DNA of 64,000 nucleotides from Nipponacmea schrenckii. Lineage: Eukaryota > Mollusca > Gastropoda > Lottiidae. Shown piece after piece: positions 1 to 9,740 of the stretch. The translations under genes were made by a program, and so were the position numbers. How positions within the stretch are numbered: position 1 is the stretch's first letter; each line of letters begins with the position of its first letter. The notes beneath the pieces were generated by a model. The model did no database searches, was not told the DNA's origin, and saw only the letters and a list, made by a program, of their open reading frames with translations. The DNA is taken from NCBI GenBank assembly GCA_030562195.1, contig JAUJPP010000005.1:24291106-24355105 (forward strand), given 5' to 3'.

Positions 1-554
1 AACTTACTTTAAAATTTACCATATAATATGAATATTTCAAAATGTACAAGATAAAACTACACAAATGGATAAAATAAGTGGATTCTTGACATTATTGGAT
101 CAAATACTGGTATTAAGGATGCAGACTAATGACATATACTTACTAGGATATGAGCGATATGCTACAGGTGAATTATCTAATATAAAGATACTTGAGAGAT
201 CTGGATTAATAGCAGATAAATCTTTTGTATAACTTCCTAATATTAGATTACAATGCTGAAAACGTAAATAAATTATTGCTTATAAATTTCTTCTAAAGAG
301 GATATAGTAGTCAGATTACTTCCTTGACTTGATACTAGAGCTCAATTTCAGCTATTGATAGCACTTAATACAAATAAATTACCATTGACGTCATAGTACC
401 AGTAATAACTATATGTTAAACTGACAGTATGCATCATAAATTGTACCTAAAATATCAACGTTCTTATTGTTAATTAAGCGGTTTGACCTGGTTTTGGGGT
501 TGGGGCAATTATAATGGCTCAATATTATTAGTTAAAATCTTCAAAATAAGTAGG
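1..554. other. AT-rich non-coding stretch, no gene seen
   Basis: No open frame of useful length and no recognisable family member is visible on either strand. I looked here specifically for the missing last exons of the minus-strand CTDNEP1 gene and did not find them, so this is best read as intron sequence of that gene or as upstream remains of the LINE that follows. Confidence 0.5.
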
Positions 555-823
555 ATACATTAATATTTCATGATCAGGCACCTGCTTACCTAACCGATCT
601 CATCTCTCGCCGTCAACCGAAAAGAGCAACCCAATCATCAAATGAACTTCAGCTTTTTGAGCAATGCTACAATCAAGAGTTCTATGGAAAGCCCGCCTTT
701 TCGGTAGCAGCACCATGCCTCTGGAATGCCATCCCTACTTTTATTCGCGAATCACCAACTGTAGAATCTTTTAAATCACTTTTAAAAACACACCTTTTCA
801 GAAGAGCATACTCTGACGCATAA
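555..823 (+). pseudogene. C-terminal end of a LINE reverse-transcriptase ORF (5'-truncated non-LTR retrotransposon)
   Basis: The frame through 578-823 reads APAYLTDLISRR, then a linker, then FYGKPAFSVAAPCLWNAIP, then SFKSLLKTHLFRRAY, and stops at a TAA at 821-823. This pattern (APxYLxDL, then G.xAFSVAAPxLWNxIP, then SFKSxLKTHLF) is the usual far C-terminus of endonuclease/reverse-transcriptase proteins of CR1/L2/Jockey-like LINEs in aquatic invertebrates. No reverse-transcriptase core (YxDD) is seen upstream, so the copy is 5'-truncated, as is common for LINEs. It lies opposite in orientation to the host gene CTDNEP1. Its 3' UTR seems to resume after the satellite blocks and to end in a TTA-type tail near 4826. 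The LINE clade cannot be settled from the tail alone. Confidence 0.8.
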
Positions 824-870
824 ACGCAAATCTTTTGGTTTTAGATTCTCCTTGGTCAGTACAGTTTTTA

Positions 871-2402
871 TACGCCCACATGGAAATGTGGACGTATATT
901 GCCGTCGCCCCTGTCTGTCCGTCCGTCCATCGGTCCGTCCACATTTGTTGTATCCACGATAGAGGCTACAGTTTTTATCCGATCTTAATGAAACTTGGTA
1001 TACATGTATATATTGATGATATCTCGGTCAAGTTCGAAAATGGAAATTATCGCATGAACGGTTTTGGAGTTATTGCACATGACTTAGTAAAAACGCGTCA
1101 AATTTGGGTTGTATCCACAATAGAGGCTACAGTTTTTATCCGATCTTAATGAAACTTGGTATACATGTATATATTGATGATATCTCGGTCAAGTTCGAAA
1201 ATGGAAATTATCGCATGAACGGTTTTCGAGTTATTGCCCTTGACTTAGCAAAAACGCGTCAAATTTGGGTTGTATCCACAATACAGGCTACAGTTTTTAT
1301 TTCGATCTTAATGAAACTTGGTATATATACATGTATATATTGATGATATCTCGGTCAAGTTCGAAAATAGAAATTATCGAATGAACGGATTTTGAGTTAT
1401 TGCCCTTGACTTAGTAAAAACGCGTCAAATTTGGGTTGTATCCACAATAGAGGCTACAGTTTTTATCCGATCTTAATGAAACTTGGTATACATGTATATA
1501 TTGATGATATCTCGGTCAAGTTCGAAAATTGAAATTATCGAATGAACGGATTTTGAGTTATTGCCCTTGACTTAGTAAAAACGCGTCAAATTTGGGTTGT
1601 ATCCACAATAGAGGCTACAGTTTTTATCTGATCTTAATGAAACTTGGTATACATGTATATATTGATGATATCTCTGTCAAGTTCCAAAATGGAAATTATC
1701 GAATGAACAGATTTTGAGTTATTGCCCTTGACTTAGTAAAAACGCGTCAAATTTGGGTTATATCCACGATATAGGCCACAGTTTTTATCAGAAATTCAAA
1801 TTTGACGATTTTTTGATGAATAGTTTATGAGTAATTGCCCTTGACTAAGTAAAATTGCGTAAAAATTCATTTTCTGTAGACACTATAGAAGCTACAATTA
1901 TCTATGGATTTTAATGAAACTTGGTATGAGCATTGGAATTGATGAGAGGGAGGTCAAGTTCGATTTGGACGATTTTGCGATAAACAGTTTTGGAGTTATT
2001 GCCCCTGCCTCTATATTTGTTGTAGACAAAATAGAAGCTACAATTTTCAATGGATTTAAATGAAACTTGGTGTGAGCATTGGAATTGATAAGACAACGGT
2101 CAAGTTCGAATTTGAAGATTTTGCGATGAACAGTTTTTTAGTTATTGGCCTTGACTTAGTAAGATTGTGTCAAAATTTTATTGTGGGTTCAATAGAAGCT
2201 ACAATTTTCAATGGATTTTGATGAAACTTGGTGTTTTTGAGTTTTTGCCCTTGACTTCAATATCCATTTAGTGAATGTTTTTGAGTCATTGCTCTATTTA
2301 TTTTTCAAATTCAATGCTGCCAGTGGGCGTATGTGACCTTGCCTGGCAAGCTATCTTTATAAATTGTATCTCCTGTTTTTATGATAACATCTTCCCTTTT
2401 TA
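871..2402 (+). repeat. Satellite block 1: ~161-166-bp tandem monomers between short inverted termini
   Basis: The block opens with TACGCCCAC at 871-879 and shows its reverse complement GTGGGCGTA at 2323-2331, so these act as short terminal inverted repeats. Inside are about nine head-to-tail monomers. The motif gttgtatccac recurs at 947, 1108, 1269 and 1435. Left monomers are almost identical; those beyond ~1780 are clearly diverged. After the right terminus about 70 bp of flank (cctggcaagctatcttt) is shared with block 2. The start hides a small hairpin (ccacat, ggaa, atgtgg). Known oyster 'pearl' or Helitron-like elements and the bivalve BIV160 satellite have comparable ~160-bp cores, but membership is inferred from structure only. 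Open frames inside are by-products of the repeat and not genes. Confidence 0.85.
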
Positions 2403-4600
2403 TACGCCCACATGGAAATGTGGACGAATATTGCCGCCGCCCCTGTCCGTCCGTCCGTCGGTCCGTCCACATTTGTTGTATCCATGATAGAGGCTACAGT
2501 TTTTATCCGATCTTAATGAAACTTCGTATACATGTATATATTGATGATATCTCGGTCAAGTTCGAAAATGGAAATTATCGCATGAACGGTTTTTGAGTTA
2601 TTTCACTTGACTTAGTAAAAACGCGTCAAATTTGGGTTGTATCCACAATAGAGGCTACAGTTTTTATCCGATCTTAATGAAACTTGGTAAACATGTATAT
2701 ATTGATGATATCTCAGTCAAGTTCGAAAATGGAAATTTTCGCATGAACGGTTTTTGAGTTATTGCCCTTGACTTAGCAAAAACGGGTCAAATTTGGGTTG
2801 TATCCACAATAGAGGCTACAGTTTTTATCCGATCTTAATGAAACTTGGTATACATGTATATATTGATGATATCTCGGTCAAGTTCGAAAATTGAAATTAT
2901 CGAATGAACGGATTTTGAGTTATTGCCCTTGACTTAGTAGAAACGTGTCAAATTTTGGTTGTATCCACAATAGAGGCTACAGTTTTTATCCAATCTTAAT
3001 GAAACTTGGTATACATGTATATATTGATGATATCTCGGTCAAGTTCAAAAATGGAAATTTTCGAATGAAGGGTTTTTGCCCTTGACTTAGTAAAAACGCG
3101 CCAAATTTGGGTTGTATCCACAATAGAGGCTACAGTTTTTATCCGATCTTAATGAAACTTGGTATACATGTATATATTGATGATATCTCGGTCAAGTTCG
3201 AAAATTGAAATTATCGAATGAACGGATTTTGAGTTATTGCCCTTGACTTAGTAAAAACGCGTCAAATTTGGGTTGTATTCATGATAGAAGCTACAGTTTT
3301 TATCCGATCTTAATGAAACTTGGTATACATGTATATATTGATGATATCTCGGTCAAGTTCGAAAATGGTAATTATTACATGAATGGTTTTTGAGTTATTG
3401 CACTTGACTTAGTAAAAACGCGTCAAATTTGGGTTGTATCCACAATAGAGGCTACAGTTTTTATCTGATCTTAATGAAACTTGGAATACATGTATATATT
3501 GATGATATCTCGGTCAAGTTCGAAAATGGAAATTATCGCATGCACGTTTTTTGAGTTATTGCACTTGACTTAGTAAAAACGCGTCAAATTTGGGTTGTAT
3601 CCACAATAGAGGCTACAGTTTTTATCTGATCTTAATGAAACTTGGTATACATGTATATATTGATGATATCTCGGTCAAGGTCAAAAATGGAAATCATTGC
3701 ATGAACGGATTTTGAGTTATTGCCTTGACTTAGTAAAAACGCATCAAATTAGGGTTGAATCCACGATAGAGGCTACAGTTTTTATCCGATCTTAATGAAA
3801 CTTGGTATACATGTATATATTGATGATATCTCGGTCAAGTTCCAAAATGGAAATTATCGAATGAACAGATTTTGAGTTATTGCCCTTGACTTAGTAAAAA
3901 TGCGTCAAATTTGGGTTGTATCCACAATACAGGCTACAGTTTTTATTCGATCTTAATGAAACTTGGTATACATGTATATATTGATGATATCTCTGTCAAG
4001 TTCAAAATTATATCCACGATATAGGCTACAGTTTTTAACAGAAATTCAAATTTGACGATTTTTTGATGAAAAGTTTATGAGTAATTGCCCTTGACTAAGT
4101 ATAATTGCGTAAAAATTCATTTTCTGTAGACACTATAGAAGCTACAATTATCTATGGATTTTAATGAGCATTGGTATGAGCATTGGAATTGATAAGAGGG
4201 CGGTCAAGTTCGATTTGGACGATTTTGCGATAAACAGTTTTGGAGTTATTGCCCCTGCCTCTATATTTGTTGTAGACAAAATAGAAGCTACAATTTTCAA
4301 TGGATTAAATGAAACTTGGTGTGAGCATTGGAATTGATAAGACAACGGTCAAGTTCGAATTTGAAGATTTTGCGATGAACAGTTTTTTAGTTATTGCCCT
4401 TGATTGTGTCAAAATTTTATTGTGGGTTCAATAGAAGCTACAATTTTCAATGGATTTTGATGAAACTTGGTGTTTTTGAGTTTTTGCCCTTGACTTCAAT
4501 ATCCATTTAGTGAATGTTTTTGAGTCATTGCTCTATTTATTTTTCAAATTCAATGCTGCGAGTGGGCGTATGTTACCTTGCCTGGCAAGCTATCTTTGTT
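2403..4600 (+). repeat. Satellite block 2: second, longer copy of the same tandem-repeat element
   Basis: The block starts with TACGCCCAC at 2403-2411 and ends with GTGGGCGTA at 4562-4570, as block 1 does, and holds about thirteen monomers of the same ~160-bp family. Order is preserved: homogeneous monomers to the left, the same diverged types to the right, and the same terminal segment with gagtcattgctctattta. The blocks therefore arose by duplication of a whole element or by unequal exchange, followed by gain or loss of left-hand monomers. It occupies an intron or the far 3' part of CTDNEP1 on the opposite strand. Confidence 0.85.
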
Positions 4601-4826
4601 TTTATTATAAATGCAAATGTCAGTCTTTATTGTCATCTTTTTTTTATATTTTACATCCGTTTTGCTTTTATTTTTAGTATTTTCACTTACTTGTTATCAT
4701 AAAACTATTTTATCTAGTTTTGTAATAGTGATATGTACTAGGATTTATACATGTACAGCCATTTGAGACCGATTGTGATGTAATGGGCTTTAAACAATAT
4801 ATATTATTATTATTATTATTTCTCCA
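4601..4826 (+). mobile_element. Probable 3' UTR and TTA-repeat tail of the LINE
   Basis: The stretch ends with gatgtaatgggctttaaacaatatat followed by a run of tta units to about 4826. A 'growing-to-poly(TTA)' end of this kind is typical of 3' termini of many invertebrate LINEs. With the ORF tail at 555-823 it brackets the satellite blocks, suggesting that these were inserted in, or became part of, the LINE 3' UTR. The link is inferred from order and orientation. Confidence 0.5.
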
Positions 4827-5181
4827 CAATTATACATATTTTGCTGAATCCCTACAATAGTTTTCTTACACCTAACAAAAGCAATAACATACTTAAAAAT
4901 ACTTTTAAAATACTTTTGATGTTTAAAAAATTAAGGGCTGGATTTTAAGAAATATTCAGGGAACCTTTCACTATGCTTGATTTGTGTAAGGTTTTCAAAA
5001 ATTTCAACATGAATAAAAAAATGCACCTTTATATCATCAGGTGACAAAGACAATATTTAGATGATTGTTGCCAAGAAAGTGTATGTTATTGATAGTGGTT
5101 GATTCGTTAGGATTTACAGGTCTCCTATAAGAAGGGAGGTTACTATGATAAGTAAACATATCAATATCAATTAATACTAAC
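4827..5181. other. CTDNEP1 intron, no feature seen
   Basis: AT-rich sequence left of the splice donor of the last visible CTDNEP1 exon. No coding segment matching the next expected part of the phosphatase was found on the minus strand. Confidence 0.5.
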
Positions 5182-8100
5182 CTGCCTATAGTACCTTCTT
5201 CTTAATATACCCCTATTATTATCAAGTTTATCTGCTACTGCTGCACCATATATTTCCATACTAGCAGTAAATACCACTAAATCATACCATTGACTAACCT
5301 ATAAACAAACCAGAGTGAATTTAAGAAAATAAGTCTAATAAACAACTTGATACTAATAAGTCATTACTAAAAAATCAAAGAAATTTCACATAAATACACG
5401 CCTTTACTGCTGACATCTCAATTCTATGAATTATTAAAAAGAGACATGGATATCTCAAATTTAGTTCTATGTGGTAATAATACATATATCTAAACAAAAC
5501 AGAAAGAAAGAAATTAAATAATCTCATATTCCAAAATGGTTTTGAGATACTGGGCCTATTTGATGCAATTATCAAGCACTTACTATTTGTAGAAAATAAT
5601 CTACATGAGGTCTTTTATGAACAAAAAATCTGACTGGATGTCTATCTATTGTAACCTAAAATGAAATAGAAAACTTACAATTATATACATGTATCTATAC
5701 CTTTGACAATTTCAATCAATATTCCACATCTAGATGCAAACAAACAAGATTGTTACACTTCAGAACAAATCAGATCAAACAAATCAATTAGAACTCACCT
5801 TTAAAACAAAGTCAGGAGGTACACCTGGTTTAACTGTTTGTCTTAAAACACCATCATGATGAGAATGAATTAATGTTTCATCTAAATCTAAAACTAATGT
5901 TTTTCTTTTTAACATGCCTGGAAAAAAAAAACTTTATATTTTACAACCTTCTTAAAGCAAAAAAAAACTTTAGATATTGGTATAGTATAGCTGAAAAAAA
6001 ATCAGGTTTGTCTGATTGATACTTATACTTTAGCATGGCACTAATAAATATATCCACCAATCAAGATAGATACATTATTCTGATGTTAATCATTGTTCAA
6101 TATGCCAACAGTATAGAATTCTTTCAAGTGACCAATTAGATGGATTCAGCAAGCCTGGAAATAGCGAATAGAAGGTCGCCTGTCAAAATGACAGGCTGAT
6201 AGCATACCTCGCCTGTCAAATTTCGTAAGTCGCCTGTACACCCACCCGGTTTCCGCTAGTTGATTATCCTTCCATTTGTTGACTGTTGCCACCGTAACAG
6301 ACCTTTTTTGGTTGGTTATTTTTGGCATTTTGAGCGACAGTTTCGGAATTTCTTACAGCGGCAGCCATGTAGACGGCATGCACTAGTTTGTTTACATAAG
6401 GAGCCTAATAAAGAATTTTTTCAAGGAAAAAGAACATCATCGATTTCAAGAGCTGTTTTTGGTTTAAGCTTGATTTCGATAAACACAATACTCGTAATTT
6501 TTCATTTCAATCATATTTTATGCCCCTTCAAATATAATTATCGCGTTTACACGTAAAATTGTGACCTAAAACGCTGTAAATTTTACACTAAAAAATCGGT
6601 ATTAGCAGCCTTTAATGAAACTTTTATTAATGCGACATGCGCAGTTGAAATGTTTATCTGAATGACCAATCATATGACTTGTATGTTAAAATCATGTTGC
6701 CATTTCCGACTAGTAGGTACGCGACTATTAATATTGTCGAAGTTCACTGTTATTTTACACAGATCTTTCGTAGACTTGTATGATCGAGAATTTACGAAGA
6801 CAACTTTCATTGAAATTGATATAAATATATATTTTTTAAGAAGATTCAGGGTCGCCCGTCAAAATGACCGGCAATACACTGAGGTCGCCTGTCAAAAAGG
6901 TTAAAGTCGCCGGTCAATGACCGATGATATTTCCAGGCTTGATTCAGGATTAAGAATTTGAAGAAAGTTTAGATACCCCTGTTATTTCAACAGTTACTTT
7001 AATTAATTTTTTATGCTATATTGTTTAATTTCTCAACAAAGTATCAGAAGTATTCTGTTAGTGTAAATATCAAGCTTAAGTTGTTTTGTCCATTACTACA
7101 AATTCTGTCCTTCATAACAGATTAAGATATTTTATAGTATGATGTAGAACTCATTTAAAATCTAATAGGTTAACACATAGAAATTGACAGGCTAAGAAAT
7201 AAACTTACTAAGTCTATGTTTAGATAAAGGTGATAAAGGTATATGTTCATATCTAACAGTTTGATGTTGAATAATCTGAAATATAGATAATAAATAAATC
7301 AATACAAGGTTTTTGTTATCAAATATAAATATCATCAGCATTAGGAAAGTGAAAATAACAATAATTCCACTATACAAAATGTAACTATCTGGCATGAAAG
7401 AATGAATATTTCTATTTCTGTCTATTAAATATTGACCCAAACTGAAAGACATTCTAAATTCATTGTAAATGAAACACAATTTGACATATTACTTTGCATA
7501 TAAAGCCTTTTACTGAAATGAAAATGACAGAACAGTCAACCTGTAGTGGAGGTAGAAATACAGCAACAGGCCTAACTCATCACTGTGGAGAAAGAAAACA
7601 TAGTATTTTCATCAAGATGTTGTGTCAAATCATACAAGCAAAATCTGTTTTGGAAGGGGGCAAAACAACTCGAAACCACTTTTTCAAGACCTGACCAAAT
7701 GTCAAAGGCAAACCTAACAACTTATTTTATTATCAATACCGGGTACCCTATACTTTAGTACACTCAAAAACCTTTTTTGAAACTTAGACAAATTTCAAAG
7801 ACAACTGGGACCAATTTTTGAAACAAGGATGTTATTATAAGACTTGGACAATGTTAAATGACAAGACTGTTCACATTTTGAAAAGTTGTCTTTGTCATTG
7901 GGCTGAGCCAATTAAAAAACGAAGTCTAAGTAGACTTTGAAAAAGTAGTTGAGTAGTCAGGAAATCCATTGGTCTATGATTAAGTTGTGGCACCTAACCA
8001 ACTCTAACCTATTTCAAGCGATGAATTTCATTGGATTTTTAAGACAGGGCGTATGTCTCCCTCAGCTGTCATTGTCAATGTTCGTATTGACATTATTTCA

Positions 8101-8333
8101 CAAATAGGACGAGACTGTTCTGTTTATGTTATGCATAGCCATGAACATTAAATAAGATATTTCTTCAAAGACATAAGAAAGGTCATAAGAAATAGCATGC
8201 AACAAATGGCTTCTTTCTTGGCAAAATTACTCACCGCACGCGCCTGTCGACGAACGCAGTAACAGATGAAACTCCATATTTTTGCTGCTAAAACAAAGAA
8301 ACCTCGTAATCCCATACCAATATACTTAATCAT
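5182..8333 (-). CDS. CTDNEP1: CTD nuclear envelope phosphatase 1 (Dullard), 5' five coding exons; 3' end outside window
   Basis: Coding exons in transcript order are 8235-8333, 7209-7275, 5799-5917, 5584-5655 and 5182-5298. All junctions are GT-AG and phases agree, giving 158 residues; the human protein has 244, so about 86 are missing to the left. The ATG at 8333 gives an N-terminus collinear with the vertebrate one. Residues ~10-27 are a hydrophobic membrane segment, followed by the [19 protein letters not shown] juxtamembrane motif. The HAD-type catalytic motif DLDET lies at 66-70 (nucleophile D66, D68), followed by LIHSHHDG, and later [17 protein letters not shown] and [11 protein letters not shown]. 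Family knowledge: with NEP1R1 it sits in the ER/nuclear envelope and dephosphorylates lipin, limiting phospholipid and membrane synthesis. The next exon should begin with an HC dipeptide. An AT-rich MITE sits in intron 2. Confidence 0.95.
6150..6941. mobile_element. 792-bp MITE-like element with inverted termini and 6-bp target duplication
   Basis: The left end caagcctggaaat (from 6150) is the reverse complement of the right end atttccaggcttg (to 6941). The element is flanked on both sides by attcag (6144-6149 and 6942-6947), which looks like a 6-bp target site duplication. Near both ends are several copies of a short motif gtcgcc(t/c/g)gtcaaaatgac, some able to fold on themselves. There is no transposase; open frames across it are short and have no recognisable content. 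It lies inside CTDNEP1 intron 2. I cannot assign a superfamily. Confidence 0.8.
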
Positions 8334-9663
8334 TAGTATTTTCTGTATATGTTACAAAGATTCAAATGAAAAAAGTTCAATGCCACGAAGTGTTAATTTA
8401 GTAAAAATGCCTTTAGGCTTGAAGAAATTTGTTAAAATTACATTTAGCCACCATTGGCATCCCAGAATTCCTAATCACGAGTGAGCGGAAGTACTGGACC
8501 ATGTATAGATATATTAAAGCGTCTGTAGTAACAAATTACAACAATGTATAAATAGGTACCCTACTTGTGTACTAATACAATGTATAATCATAGTCCCGAT
8601 TACTAATATGTTTTTCAAAATGTTTATGGACATTTTTCTATTGTCAGAATTAATATGACTAATTTTCTATGCGCATTCCATGACAAGTGTCTGATAATAA
8701 ATTTATTTTGTTGATATTAGCCTGGACATATTTAAATGGGACGTAATCTACGACCACACATAATTCTAAAGTATAATATATACTTGATTTTGCATTCAAA
8801 TATTTATATGGCCTAGTAATGCAGCAGTTTGCATTTTATATTTAATATTTAAAAGTTGTATACTACTAGCATTTAGAAATCGATTCTGACTAAATGTTTA
8901 ACATGTATTGTAGTTGAGTTACTACATCAGGGAGGTAATTAAAGTCCATGATTTACCATTTTCAGGAATTGTTTCGGGCTTTGAATATATGTAAATGATG
9001 TTCATAATTACTTGAAATATTTGTAAAAAGTTTATTTTTTTCAAATATATTTCACATTTTATTTATTTCTTTTCTCTAAATCTTGGTATTGGAATGTTGA
9101 ATGTGTTTCTCATTATAGTCTTTGACAGTTGGACATCTATTATCCCAGATGTGCCTAAACAAAGTAGGAATGTATAATTGAGACTACTATTAATTGTCAA
9201 ATTGTGATGATTTCTGTGGGTCCAGTTACATTTTTCTCTTGTAAGATTGTAACTGGTTAAGACTATAAAAAATAGTTGGATTTGAATGAAACTTTGTATA
9301 AATTAAAGGGGCCCAGGCTTCATTTTTAGGGGTCGTTTTGGGCCTTTGTTACATTTAAACAGTCCTCAGAAATATTCAAGCTCTGAGAAAATCGCAAAAT
9401 ACCTTGAAATATTCCTCAAACAAAAAATTTCACTTTTCATTTTTTTTCCGTGCTGTACGCGGCTGGTCTCCAGTCAGTCTGAAAATTGTGTGTCCTGTTG
9501 ACAAAGTCTACAATTGAAAAATGCGTTGTAGTCTGTTTATATAGATGACCGCTATTGCACGACGGGAAGGATAACTCTTTGATTATCAAGACGAACCGTT
9601 TTCCAATATGGCAGGACGTTCGTAATTTCTTACGACATTGTGATTTTTCAAACAGGGATAATT
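8334..9663. promoter_or_regulatory. Intergenic region between divergent CTDNEP1 and C2-domain gene
   Basis: The 1.3 kb between the CTDNEP1 start codon (minus) and the tentative C2-gene start (plus) must hold the CTDNEP1 promoter. No TATA box or other decisive motif stands out. A small interspersed-repeat relic lies around 8950-9065 and a longer relative from ~9306 onward. Confidence 0.4.
8950..9065 (+). repeat. Short relic of an interspersed repeat (copy C)
   Basis: The segment ccattttcaggaattgtttcgggctttgaatatatgtaaat resembles the stretch around 23120-23165 and, less closely, that around 9325-9370. It looks like a fragment of the same old dispersed family. Similarity was judged by eye only. 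Confidence 0.4.
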
Positions 9664-9740
9664 ATGGATACACATGGATTTGAAGGCTCAAATTTCATAG
9701 GTAAGCTCTGTAGACTATTTCTGATTAGTTAACCAAAAGA
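9306..9740 (+). repeat. Interspersed repeat copy A, containing the putative first exon of the C2 gene
   Basis: Several blocks match copy B at ~23100-23430 in the same order: ggggtcgttttgggcctt-like, aaaatacctyraa, and ggataattNttgnacacatgga-like followed by ttgaaggct and a splice-donor-like ggt(a/g)agct. The region between is diverged. It is either an old transposable element or a duplicated promoter-exon unit. The candidate exon 9664-9700 falls inside the best-matching part. Confidence 0.55.

Noticed and set aside
835..1343. Overlapping ~80-100-residue open frames with repeated peptides
   Set aside because: They lie in the ~160-bp satellite monomers and repeat with them; same for frames at 2381-2596 and 4148-4345.
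1..5181. Search for the last CTDNEP1 exons
   Set aside because: No minus-strand segment encoding the expected HC...GSY...DLS or SWFSDP motifs was found; they should be left of the window.
6260..6556. 98-residue open frame
   Set aside because: It falls wholly within the MITE, has no family motif and no splice context.
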